Source: Glandiceps talaboti (taxonomy: Eukaryota; Hemichordata; Enteropneusta; Spengelidae). From it: 64,000 nt of DNA. Every line of letters begins with the position of its first letter. Positions within the stretch are counted from its first letter, which is position 1. A model generated the notes under the pieces. The model was not told the DNA's origin and made no database searches. It saw only the letters and a program-made list of their open reading frames with translations. A program made the translations under genes and the position numbers. Location of the stretch: assembly GCF_964340395.1 (NCBI RefSeq), contig NC_135559.1, positions 8,427,259 through 8,491,258 of the forward strand, in the 5' to 3' direction. Positions 22,146 through 32,764 of this stretch are shown piece after piece.

Positions 22146-22803
22146 TTAAAGCAACATGGGCCAACTTGAGGCTATTTCACATTGTCAATAAATACTAATA
22201 TATAAAACCATATCTAAATTTATTGTAGTTATGTTGGTATGTGTATTGAACTGAGTGTAACATCTCCATGATATGGAATTAGTAGGTTTCAGTGTGTCCT
22301 CTAATGATAGTCAACTTTTGTTGTTGTAAGTCAAAATGATAAAAACTGACATTTCTTGTGAGTAACCGCATAGTAAGAGATAGGGGAACACCAAATTTTG
22401 GTGTGTCGCTAGAAATTGTGTGCATCAGTGGCACGTCAAATTGGCTTAGAGGGCACACTGGTACTTACCACATAGTAAGAGATAGGGGAACACCAAATTT
22501 TGGTGTGTCACTAGAAATTGTATGTGTCAGTGGTGCATCAAATTGGCTTAGAGGGCACACTGGTAGGTGTGTGCATTTCACTGTGATCATGATGTACACG
22601 GACTTTTAGGGTATACCCAAATATTACATCATAGAGTCATTCATTTAGTTAGCCTTAGACTACTATGTCACAGATGGCACAGTTACAAGTGATAATTACA
22701 CATTTGTTTTCAGTTACTACTAGATTATAACATTATGTAATTCATCAGCTGAAAGAAAATAATACACAAAAACACCACTAAGATCTGGCCCATGTCCCTT
22801 TAA
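22146..22803. mobile_element. TTAA-flanked MITE-like element with internal 106-bp duplication
   Basis: The left edge is TTAAAGCAACATGGGCC and the right edge GGCCCATGTCCCTTTAA, inverted with two mismatches and bounded by TTAA on both sides. TTAA is the target of piggyBac-type transposases, so this is likely a non-autonomous relative (inference). Inside, a ~106-bp unit (AGTAAGAGATAGGGGAACAC through TTAGAGGGCACACTGGTA) is tandemly duplicated at about 22366-22465 and 22471-22565. Each unit contains the palindrome ACACCAAATTTTGGTGT. Confidence 0.85.
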
Positions 22804-23167
22804 TACTACTGTTTCAAACAAATCTTCAAGCAAAACTGGTAAACTGTATATTTGTAATGTTAATCGTCTGTAAGTCGGTAATACATTTTATATTTTGAGT
22901 CATATTTCAATGAGTACCTTGCTGTGAATTTCTGTATATAAATATGTGAGGGGACAGGCCCAGACTACCTGTAAGCTAAGACCACTAACGTCTGAGTTGT
23001 AAGCTATTTCCTGACTCCCCATTTACCCACTGTTATATTTATTTGGGGTAAATAAACTAATTATTATAATCCTATGTTTATTTGACAATACTTTTACTGG
23101 ATGTAACATGTTTCATAGCCCAACACTATTTTTAGTTTGACTCTACAGCCTAGGTAGTTGTTGATAA
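22804..23167. other. Unannotated stretch
   Basis: AT-rich; no gene or repeat supported. Confidence 0.4.
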
Positions 23168-23542
23168 TTAGGCCTAATATAAAAAATTGTGTGGTTCCGA
23201 TTACGCTCAATTTTAGAATAGGTGGGGTAGGTAGATTTTTTATTTTATTTTATTATATTTTTTTTCTGTTTGAGTGTCTCGTTCAGGTTTTCCATTGTTT
23301 TGCAAATGGTCTCTGTGTTGTTTATTTCTTCCTATCAGATGTACAGCCATTACAGATTGAAAGAACAAGTTTATATTGTCTTTTAAAGTTTATGTCAGTT
23401 TCCACATCCACTATTTCTTGTGAGACTTCATAATTTTTGCGATTTCTTTTTCTCGCATACGTAAACAAAAGTTTAGGGTCGGCAGTGAAAAGCTGGGTGG
23501 GGTCAGGTAACCAGAACCAAACAATTTTTTTTTAGGCCTTAC
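23168..23542 (-). mobile_element. MITE-A copy 2 (inverted, nearly complete)
   Basis: This is the reverse complement of copy 1. It starts TTAGGCCTAATATAAAAAAT, then TGTGTGGTTCCGATTAC, and ends GGTAACCAGAACCAAACAAT followed by TTAGGCCTTAC. Both terminal inverted repeats are present. It contains ATCAGATGTACAGCCATTAC and TTTCCACATCCACTATTTCT. Confidence 0.92.
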
Positions 23543-24264
23543 TGGCATTTGCATGTTATGATTGGTCCACTGTATGTGAAATTCTGTAAATACCTACATT
23601 CAGCAGGTGGCATTTTAAATTCACTGGCATTTAAACGGTGAAATTACAACTTACCTACTTTGATGGACAAATTTTGAAACAAACTTACATATTTACTATT
23701 TTCATCATGAGGAATCTTTTTATTTGCATTAATGTAAACATTGTAATTCTGAACAAAATTTAATGATTATTATTTATTGTTTTATTTATTATTATTTTTA
23801 GTCAACTGATAAACATGATATTTGTGACAATAAATGTTGATAAACATTAAAAGTTTGATATATATTATTTTGCTTTGCTCTGAAATTTTATGTTTTAGGA
23901 GCATTTTGCTCCCAAAGTTTAAAATTTAGGAGTACATTATCCTAAAAAAATCTTGCTCAAAGAGTTAACTTCCTCGGCTGACTGTATCATATTATCCATA
24001 CTCCTTATTAGCAACAACTCTTCGTGAAACGGTTATACAAAGGTGTGACAAGTATCCTTTTGTTGAAGGTAGGTCGTGCCAGTTAGTGTTAAAATTGAGT
24101 GTGAAAAGTGGCTCTTCTGAAAAAAAAAATTACTCAGTATTGTTAAATTACCTATTATTCATCGGATTAGACAGATACTCAAAATGATTGTCAACATAAT
24201 GGCATTTTAACACGTTTACTGTACTACAAATCTGAAACAAAACAACATCTGACAGGATACATTT
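23543..24264. other. Unannotated AT-rich stretch
   Basis: No gene or ordered repeat supported. Confidence 0.4.
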
Positions 24265-24690
24265 CTCCTTGCTCAACAAAAATCTTATTAACAGTGTGAC
24301 ATTTTATCATCTGGCTCAACAAAAATCGTATCAACAGTGCTATGTGTTATTATCTGGCTCAATAAAAATATTAATAGTAGTAGTAGTAGTTTATAGTTTA
24401 TTATAGTGACATGCAGATTTGCAATAATTTACAATAAATATACATATACAGATATACATCTGCCCATCCCCTTCAGACTTATGTCACTTTTTTTCAAAAC
24501 AAATTAAACAAATAACAGTACTACGTCTTATTCTGTTGCTCAACAAAAAATCTTATCAACAGTGCTACATTGTATCATCAGTCTCAACAAAAATCTTGCC
24601 AACAGTGCTAAATTTTATTGTCTGGCTCAACAAAAATCCGTAATTTTATCATCTGAATCAACAAAAATCTTACCAACAGTACAGTGCTAC
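24265..24690. repeat. 43-bp minisatellite, interrupted
   Basis: The unit is CTGGCTCAACAAAAATCTTA, then TCAACAGTGCTACATTTTAT. CAACAAAAAT marks lie near 24274, 24318, 24360, 24541, 24585, 24628 and 24659. An unrelated ~160-bp insert (24368-24530, starting with a TAG run) splits the array. Inverted traces (GTTGGTAAGATTTTTATCAA near 24799) follow to the right. Confidence 0.85.
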
Positions 24691-25036
24691 GTTTTATTGT
24701 TTTCCTTGACAATCAATCTTTGTTGGTAAGGTGTAGCGCTCTTGGTAAAAGATGTTTTCAAGCCAAACGATAACATGATCTGACTTTTGTCAAAAATGTT
24801 GGTAAGATTTTTATCAAACCAGAACAACATTCTGTTTTGATAATTTGCAAAACTTTGAAAATAAAATTTTTAAAACTGTGATGTGATGTCAATTATTATT
24901 TACGTATAATTGGTTTGAAAGTAACAGTTTAAGTTCTACATTCATAAAAGACATCAACAAAGATTTTATCACAGGATGTGCAACTGATCATTATTTTTAT
25001 GTAAAACATAAAGATGAAGTTATTTCTGACACACTA
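24691..25036. other. Unannotated, with inverted minisatellite traces
   Basis: TTTGTTGGTAAG near 24720 and GTTGGTAAGATTTTTATC near 24799 are reverse complements of the array to the left. Otherwise AT-rich. Confidence 0.45.
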
Positions 25037-25065
25037 TGACTTGATTGATTGATTGATTGAGTGAG

Positions 25066-25096
<31 letters not shown>
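25037..25096. repeat. (GATT)n microsatellite
   Basis: About 15 tetranucleotides with a GAGTGAGT interruption in the middle. Confidence 0.97.
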
Positions 25097-25097
<1 letters not shown>

Positions 25098-25732
25098 AAT
25101 TACATAAATTTCACCAAAATAACATTGTTGGTGCTTTGTCTTCAGTAAAGACTTGTTAAAATCCGAGCTCGATAAAACTCGATAATAAAGTTGCATTTTA
25201 CCAATCAAACTGATATTCACACACAAGAAGGCAATCAGGGAATCTGACAATCGCTCTAATAATCGTACAACAAAGAACCAAAAAGACAAGTATGCTGTAT
25301 ATGTCTACATTCTCTTTTGACACATACTTTAAGAAATGTTCAATATTTTAATAACTTTCTGATGACGTCTACTTCGTACCAGTTTGATAAAATACAAGTG
25401 ATGTTTTCAATAAGTGCAGTCAGCATGACTATTCAGCATCACTCATCCTGCTATCTTCCTGAACAATGAGAAATTAATTTTGCTTTTTAGAAGAGGGTGT
25501 AGGCGAGTTTGAGAGGGCTTTAAAGTCATTGATATGTATTCACATTATGGTGTCATTTAGTGTATTGTGTGATTATCGTGAAACAGATGTGTAGTGTCAT
25601 GTATTCATGTCATCATGAATTATACGATTGTCTTCTATCCAAAGGAAATTTCCATTGTGAGCGACTTTACTTTAACACAAACTTGATAAAGTTATAAAAC
25701 ATACTGTATTCTAGAATAAACTTTAATAGTTC
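25097..25732. other. Unannotated stretch
   Basis: No supported gene. CTCGATAAAACTCGATAA near 25168 is a short direct repeat. Confidence 0.4.
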
Positions 25733-25763
<31 letters not shown>

Positions 25764-25816
25764 ATGTATGTATGTATGTATGTATGTATGTATGTATGTA
25801 TGTATGTATGTATGTG

Positions 25817-25848
<32 letters not shown>

Positions 25849-25947
25849 TGTATGTGTGTGTATGTGTATGTATGTGTGTGTGTATGTATGTATGTATGTA
25901 TGTATGTATGTATGTGTGTGTGTATGTATGTATGTATGTGTGTATGA

Positions 25948-26011
<64 letters not shown>

Positions 26012-26022
26012 GTATGTATGTA
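25733..26022. repeat. (TATG)n with (GT)n compound microsatellite
   Basis: TATG tetranucleotides with TGTG interruptions to about 25947, then an almost pure (GT)n of about 60 bases, then a short TATG tail. Confidence 0.98.
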
Positions 26023-26199
26023 TTTATACTAGTGACAATCTTTTATCTCATGATACTTGTATTTATTATTCAATGTCCGTCAGGTGCAACCAAGCTATTA
26101 ATTGTCAGATGCATTCATTTCAACCTTGAAACTAACAAAAAAAATGACACATTTTGACCTCCAACTAAGACATATTATATAGAACCTCATAAAAATTGA

Positions 26200-26720
26200 G
26201 ACCCAACCACTTCAATAATAACTTCCTAGCAACCATATCATGCTTTTAGCAACAGTCAAATGCCAATGTCTTTTGCGAAGGTAACACAGTCAAGTGAATA
26301 AACATTCAAAATGATAGATAAAAGTATGTGTAGCAATAAAGCACATGCCGACAGCAACAGTGGAATGATTATGTATTGCTAAGATTAAAACGGGGATGGG
26401 TAGTAAAATGGATAAACATCGAAAACATGGACTTAAATATGCCGATCAACTAGGACCACAACCATAGCAACAGTAGTAAATTGCAAAAGATAGCAACCAG
26501 AAATGGTAAGCAAGTGAATGAACACCACTGTGTCAAGCAATATAGACAATGCCCATAGCAACAGTCTAATACCAGCCCTACTCTTTTGCTACTATATCAA
26601 TAGTGGGGGGGGGGGGGTAGTGTAGTCAATAAACCTTCAAAAACTAAGTACAAGTGTACATAGCAACCCAAGCCATGCCCATAGCAACAACATCATTAGC
26701 AAAATTGTTGAGTTATATAA
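26200..26720. repeat. ~110-bp degenerate satellite, four to five units
   Basis: Marker words recur: AAGTGAATAAACATTCAAAA near 26292, GGATAAACATCGAAAACATG near 26409, AAGTGAATGAACACC near 26511 and AGTCAATAAACCTTCAAAAA near 26623. Each is followed by one or two TAGCAAC words, several as CCATAGCAACAG. The same family occurs at 30870-31020. A 13-G run lies at 26605-26617. Confidence 0.8.
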
Positions 26721-27269
26721 CAATGTCGTTGGTGGTGATATTTTTTTGTTAACTATTATTACTCTAGTTTATATATTTACTAGTTTGATTTAGCACCAAA
26801 TACTTATTGCAAAAAATCCAATAAAGAAATATAGCTTTCTTGATGGATGCAATAAAGAATCTATTCTATTTTATTCTCACAAAAATCTCAGCTTTTTACT
26901 GGTGAAGTATTCATATTTGATCGGTTTCTTTCAGACAAAGATCTTTGCACTGATAAATAGATGATCGGATGGATGGACGGACTGTGAATATTGCACTGTC
27001 TGTGAAAATGGCAGAATGTTAATGACAAAGTTGTTTGTGTGCCTCAAAACTGATGATGTCATCAAGAAATGTGTTCATAGTAAGTACACATATACTGCAT
27101 GTGATGTCATCAGAAAGAAATAGACAGGAGGCTTGAAGAGGTTAAGTGTTGTAGACTGTCATAGATAATTTTTCTCTGTTTAGAGATAGGAATTACGGTT
27201 AGACTCCCTAACTCAACAAAAATAATTGAATGGTGTAATAGAACAGCATAGCATGATAGAATAGAATGT
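26721..27269. other. Unannotated stretch
   Basis: AT-rich; GATGATGTCATC near 27051 and GTGATGTCATCAG near 27101 are short palindrome-like words. No gene supported. Confidence 0.4.
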
Positions 27270-27600
27270 GAACACAACACAACACAACACAACACAACAC
27301 AACACAACACAACACAACACAACACAACACAACGGAATAGAATAGAATAGGAATTGGATAGAATAGAATAGAATAGAATAGAGTTGTATACAATACAATA
27401 CAACAGGAATGGAATAGAATTGAATGAATAGAGTGGAATGGCAGGATAACAGAAAAATAGAAATAAAATAGAATATCAGAACTTAATAGAAATTGAATTC
27501 AGTGTAATGGAATAGAACAGGTTGAAACAGCATACAATAGAAATAGAACAGAATAGAATGAAATAAAATAGAACAGAACAGGATAGAACTTAATAGAATA
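27270..27600. repeat. Pentanucleotide array: (ACAAC)n then (ATAGA)n
   Basis: Pure (ACAAC)n to about 27333, then (ATAGA)n that degenerates to about 27600. CATAGAATAG-like words already occur to the left from 27230. Confidence 0.95.
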
Positions 27601-28415
27601 GAGAGAGTATTAAAGGAAGGAAGGAAAAGAAAACTGATAACAAATGTACCAACCTTTTTAATATCTCTGTCATCATTGCAATCACACATATTATATATTA
27701 GTTTGAGCATTTTACTAAGCAGTTCATTGTTTCACAGTGTACAACAGCAGTGTCCATCTGTTTATATCTTTGATGTGGAATCTTGAAACAAAATATTGAT
27801 CCAATTTCAGAATAAACAATTAACATTGAATGCTTGACACAGGGTGGTCTTTATAAAATTGATTAGAGAACCAGCAACTTGATTAGTGATGATGAATGAA
27901 GACATTGTTTTCTAATTGAAGTTCTCATTAAGTATGAAGTGTTCACAGTATAAGATCTTTGTGGACATACTCAGCTGGTCATCATGTATCTGTAACATCT
28001 TTATGGATGTACTCAAGCTTCATGCATCTACAAAGGTCATCAAAGTCAAGTTGATGATACAGTTGTGGTGAAACAATACAACTCATTTGATACGCTTGAT
28101 AAAGTCGTCCAGCTCAAGCAGCCATTTCGCATACTGTGAACAGTTTCCCAAGTATATCAGAGTTAGGCTGTAAGATACGTCGTGTTGTTCAGCCCAATCA
28201 GACTTCTCGTAACCAGTGATACTGGCTGATAGCGTGGCACGAATGTCTGAATCTTACAGACTAAGAGTGTTATGTGAATTATAAAGAAACACTTTTCCTG
28301 ATATTTTTATACTTTCCAAATATACGTGAAATTTGTTAATCTCATGCAAACTTCTAGTATGTTACTGTTGCGTAATTAATCTTAGTTACTTTCTTTGTTT
28401 CTTTTTTTCATTTAT
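27601..28415. other. Unannotated stretch
   Basis: No supported gene. A loose duplication (TTTGTGGACATACTCA near 27958, TTTATGGATGTACTCA near 28000) is visible. Confidence 0.4.
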
Positions 28416-28713
28416 TCAAGAAAAAAATAATAAATCGCAAAAATTGTGAAGTCTCTCGAGAATTAGTGGATACGGAAACGTCCATCAGCTTTACAAGACA
28501 AAACAAAAACTGTTTTTACAATCTGTAATAGCTGTACATCTGATACGAAGAAATAAACAACACAGAGACCATTTGGAAAACAATGGAAAACCTGAACTAA
28601 ACACTCCCACAGAAAAAAAAAATATAATAAAATAAAATAAAAAATCTAGCTGCCCCACCAATTTGAAATTGAGCGTAACTGAAACCACGCAATTTTTTTT
28701 TATTAGGCCTAAT
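28416..28713 (+). mobile_element. MITE-A copy 3 (left end missing)
   Basis: Matches copy 1 from AAGAAAAAAATAATAAATCG through GAAGTCTCTCGAGAATTAGT and ACACAGAGACCATTTGGAAA to the right terminus (GCGTAACTGAAACCACGCAA, then TTAGGCCTAA). The left terminal repeat and about 60 bp are absent. Confidence 0.9.
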
Positions 28714-28756
28714 TATAATAATCAAGGACTTATAGTTATACTATTATTTTTTACAG

Positions 28757-28851
28757 GTCTTACTGATTGTGGAATTAATGATGAAGTAATGACAGAGATT
28801 TGTGTCAACTATGGAAACCCAAAAGATGAACCCACAGATTCATACTTGTGA
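28757..28851 (+). CDS. Candidate terminal coding exon, protein unknown
   Basis: A pyrimidine-rich tract ending TTTTTTACAG (28747-28756) looks like a splice acceptor. Behind it, after two bases completing a split codon, a frame reads LTDCGINDEVMTEICVNYGN, then PKDEPTDSYL, and stops at TGA 28849. The residue composition (acidic and mixed, few AT-driven F, K, N or I runs) is protein-like. Low-complexity MITE-A copy 3 ends 43 bases upstream, in what would be the intron. An AATAAA at 29085 could close the transcript, giving a 3' UTR of about 250 bases. I do not recognise the protein, and no matching upstream exon was found in the window. A chance open frame is quite possible. Confidence 0.3.
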
Positions 28852-29110
28852 ATTATGTATATGATCACAGGAGCATACTTTAAAGGCCAAGGTTTCAATC
28901 CCAGGTTCTCACATTAGTGTAATCTTATCAGTGGCACAATAAGGCTTACATAGGATTATTCTTTTGTTCTAGACCAACTTTCTCTATAGCTCTTGCAGAG
29001 ACCTGATTTTATTCTTAAAGATCAGGGTTCACGTACATCGTTGTTGTGCATAAATTTTTGGATGTTTACAAACAAGAATTTGACAATAAAATGCAAATGT
29101 TTCGTGGTTC
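28852..29110 (+). other. Possible 3' UTR of the candidate exon
   Basis: Non-repetitive stretch between the TGA at 28849 and the AATAAA at 29085. It has status only if the upstream exon is real. Confidence 0.15.
29085..29090 (+). promoter_or_regulatory. Possible polyadenylation signal AATAAA
   Basis: AATAAA is followed 15-25 bases later by a T/G-rich run (TGTTTCGTGGTTCTTC), as in cleavage sites. It is weak alone, because AATAAA is common in AT-rich DNA. Confidence 0.2.
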
Positions 29111-29870
29111 TTCAAGTATTACGAGTGATCCCAAGGTATAACTTGGGATGATCACTTCTCTTCTTCCGATTTGCATATCTTTCTGTCCTCGTTGCTCTGT
29201 AAACATTTCTTGTGTCGAAGAACCCCCCCCCCCCCTGACATGCACATGTGACTTTGACAACTGTTGCATTTTACCATGGGTTTTACTAAAGAATGAGGGA
29301 CAACGGGAGATGTGCAGTGCATGTACCCGCTGAGCGTTAATCTGCACTTGGCCTTCCAAATTTTGGTTATTTTATCAGGGCTCAGTTTCTACCAGTGAGA
29401 TTTTGTCTCTGTTTTCAAAGACCTTTGTAAACCATGCATAAGAATCCTTTACATCTAAATACTAACCCATCAGAAAGGTAGTATTAAATTAAACTGTTCA
29501 ATTGGAACTCTGATTGGTTTGAAACAAATGGGAAACAATTATGTAAGTTTGATAACCTGTAGTGTTAAAGCTCCTCAGGCCGCAATTGAAACAATGTTTT
29601 AGATATAACGACTTGCGTACACACTGCTCAGTATTGAATCACCTGTGGGTATTACTAAACATATTTATGTAGCTGTACACAGAATATGAAACAATAAATC
29701 CAATCAAATTGATTTTTGGGCAGCCTCCTCCCACCCACCCACCCCCCCCCCCCCCCCCCCCACCCCCCAAACCAGCGTCCCCTATACGATCACGATTTCA
29801 ACTTACTATGGATAAACTTGACCTATGTGTCTAGAGATGTTATTCCCCAATATTTTTCTTCGTTCAGCCA
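29111..29870. other. Unannotated, with two poly-C tracts
   Basis: C runs at 29223-29235 (13) and 29742-29761 (20, with CCCA flanks from 29729). No supported gene. Confidence 0.5.
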
Positions 29871-29953
29871 AGGAAAATACGAGTGACCTAAGGGGTCTTT
29901 GTCACTATGAGTCGCTATAGACGAGTAGTGACAACCCTTAGGTCATTTTCCTA
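29871..29953. repeat. Short foldback, related to 15543-15582
   Basis: Left arm AGGAAAATACGAGTGACCTA followed by AGGGGTCTTTGTCACT pairs with the right arm AGTGACAACCCTTAGGTCAT followed by TTTCCT, with one 6-base gap. The left arm is nearly identical, inverted, to 15543-15582. Confidence 0.82.
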
Positions 29954-30162
29954 ACTATACCAGCACTTGTAATATCAAAGAAAAATTGGAGAAAGCAATG
30001 GTAATTTAAAAAGTTTTGACTCACTTGTCAAACGCAGCAGAACCAGTGATGCAGACATGCGTTGTCATGACATAGATGTGTGTTGTCGTGACATAGAACG
30101 ACCAGAGTATATATTCCATATTTTTTGTTCAGCTTGGCTCGTGCATGGTATAATGTATATAA

Positions 30163-30197
<35 letters not shown>

Positions 30198-30869
30198 AAA
30201 AAAATCACAAAATATATATGAATTTCTTTCACCTTTTTTTGCCTAATGATGTTCTGGTCATCAAATATTAAAAAACTGACATTTTATCTCTTCCTTTGAC
30301 TGTGAATATATTTTTGATATTCTGATCGAAAAAAATTACTTCAGTTACAGCTAGTATAGCGGCTTTTTAATAATTATGATAGAGACAGTATAACTGGATA
30401 TACCAACTGACTTGTTTTTGTATTGTTTACCAGTACAATAGGTGTGATGCTATAATGTATACGAAGGTCCAGTTTGACGTGTACACTGCATTATCATATT
30501 TAAAAAAAAACATGGACAGTATGGTGATAATTGGTAGACTGGGCTTTTGAGTTAACACTGTGCTAAGACATTTGGTTTCTCTCTTTCTTCTAGAAAAGGT
30601 CATTTGTATGTTGAGACAAAGACCTGTGAGTGGGTGAAAGGTCAATAGTTGACAGTGTTTTATAAGCCCAAAGTGACTGGTTTTATAAGCTATTTTTTTT
30701 ACACTTGCATAAAATCTTATAAAAATCTGACAATGCTTATGAGACATCAGCAAAAGTCAAAAGTGTACGATTTGCTTCCAAGAGATTTTGTTTACTCTGT
30801 GTGTAATTTTCATTTGATACTTTTCTAGTGTAATGGTAATAGTGATGCTTGCCTTCAATAGCATTATCT
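29954..30869. other. Unannotated, with one AC tract
   Basis: (AC)n at 30165-30192 followed by A12. GATGTGTGTTGTCGTGACAT near 30074 repeats the GCGTTGTCATGACATAGATG just before it. No gene supported. Confidence 0.45.
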
Positions 30870-31020
30870 GGTAGGCAAGTGAGTACACATTCAAAAAATG
30901 TATGCAAATACCCTAGCAACCATGACCACATCCATAGCAACAGCCAAACAGTCATGTATTTCACAAAGATAACAGGGATTAATAGACAATTGAGTAAACA
31001 TTCAAAAAATGTGTGTAAAT
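30870..31020. repeat. Second locus of the ~110-bp satellite
   Basis: AAGTGAGTACACATTCAAAA near 30877 and TTGAGTAAACATTCAAAAAA near 30989 are 112 bases apart. CCTAGCAACC and CCATAGCAACAG lie between them, as in the array at 26200-26720. Confidence 0.8.
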
Positions 31021-31104
31021 TATTTTCTGCAGTACACTACTGTATGACTACAAAAACATATCTTAATTGTTTATGTCTTCCTAATATAGCAGGTTTTATT
31101 TCTA

Positions 31105-31425
31105 TAGGCCTAACTGTTTGGTTCTGGTTACTGAACCCCACCGAGTATTTCATGCTGACCCTAAACTTTTTTTTATATATTCAAGAAAACAATAATAAAA
31201 CTGTGAAAATTGTGAAGTGTCGCAAGAAATAATGGATGCGGAAACAGTCATCAACTTAAAAAGACAATATAAAACTTCAAATCTGTAATGGCTGTACATC
31301 TGATGGGAAGAAAAAAAACACAGAGACCATATAATGGAAAACAACAGAAAACATAACTACCTGAACTAAACACTCACATATGAAAACAAAATATATAAAA
31401 ACAATAAACTAAAAAATCTGTTAAA
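31105..31425 (+). mobile_element. MITE-A copy 4 (right end missing)
   Basis: Starts TAGGCCTAACTGTTTGGTTC, then TGGTTACTGAACCCC, and contains AAGTGTCGCAAGAAATAATG and GTAATGGCTGTACATCTGAT. It stops near AACTAAAAAATCTG, before the right terminal repeat. Confidence 0.9.
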
Positions 31426-31967
31426 TAGAGGGCAACACTATCTGTAAATATATAGTGGCAAGTTAAAATCTTCAGCGGAAGCTCGGTTAAAATGTTAAAA
31501 AATACTAGTTGTAACTGGAGTATCATTTTTTGATCAGAAAACAAAGTATATTTACTAAAAATTGTTAAAATATTAATAATTAGACATTGTACATGTTAAT
31601 CAGTTGTCTATATTATCCCTAAGTAGTACAGAAACAGATGGAACTCATGATCACCGTTGAGGTTGCTGATTTTTGGGTGCGGACCATAAGATCTCCTCAT
31701 TTACATATCATTTGCATGCAGGTGTACAATAATTTTTTCAGTATTGCACTGAGGTGCAAATACCACTAGTATGTGTGTGCACCGGCAATGTCTAAATGCA
31801 CTCCAGCTTATTAAGGCTGAATTTCAATAAATAGTATTCATTGCAATCCAGTGTTCAAATAGTTGTTCTTACTGAATTGTAAAGTGAAAAAAAAAATTAA
31901 TTCTTAGACAAATTTGCGTATTGCTGAACACTTTCTTTGTTATGTCACCATTTATTTTTAGTTGTGT
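31426..31967. other. Unannotated stretch
   Basis: Contains a block, GCTGATTTTTGGGTGCGGAC near 31664, shared with 52833. No gene supported. Confidence 0.4.
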
Positions 31968-32176
31968 ATGTATGTAGGTATGTATGTATGTATGTATGTA
32001 TGTATGCATGTATGTATGTATGTGTGTATGTATGTATGTATGTATGTATGTATGTATGTATGTATGTATGTATGTATGTATGTGTGTATGTATGTATGTA
32101 TGTATGTATGTATGTATGTATGTATGCATGTATGTATGTATGTGTGTATGTATGTATGTATGTATGTTTGCATGTA
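31968..32176. repeat. (TATG)n with 120-bp higher-order copy
   Basis: The sixty bases 31981-32040 and 32101-32160 are identical, including one GCATG and one GTGTG variant at the same offsets. A 120-bp block has therefore been copied within the array. Confidence 0.97.
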
Positions 32177-32764
32177 AAGTGTGAACTCATCTGGGGGTAA
32201 TTGTCCAAGGTGCTATTGTCTGGGGGGAAACGTCGTGAGAGGAACCTGTCATGGGAGTAATTCCCTAATGGCGGCCCTTTATTTTTCTTTTTATATTTCT
32301 CATAACCTAATCGACCCTATATTTCTTATATTCAACGAAGTAATAAAAAGAAATCAACATTGTATGGGCATAATCTCACTGATTGTAGGATGTGGACATC
32401 ACAAGTTGTTATCAAGGTGAATATTATTATAGTGCTTGTTGAAATGTTGCAACTTCAATAAAACAGTTATGCTATCCTTCTGACTTTAATTGTCATTTCT
32501 GAGCCTTCCAGACCATTAAAAGTATGATTATGAATTGAAAGTATCGCCAACATTCACAAACATGTATACCTTTTTCCTTATTCTTTTTTTAACCTGCCAT
32601 TCAACTCATATTTCTTGATGAGTTTTGATGACAAACATATCAATAAATAGCATTGGCCTGATACTATAATGAGAGTACCCATATAGGAAATCTGAAGAAG
32701 AAAAAAAAATTGTGAGAAAATATCTTCTTAGGGGTGTTAAAAAGTCCAAATTCAAGCCCTTTTG
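32177..32764. other. Unannotated stretch
   Basis: No supported gene or repeat. Confidence 0.4.
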
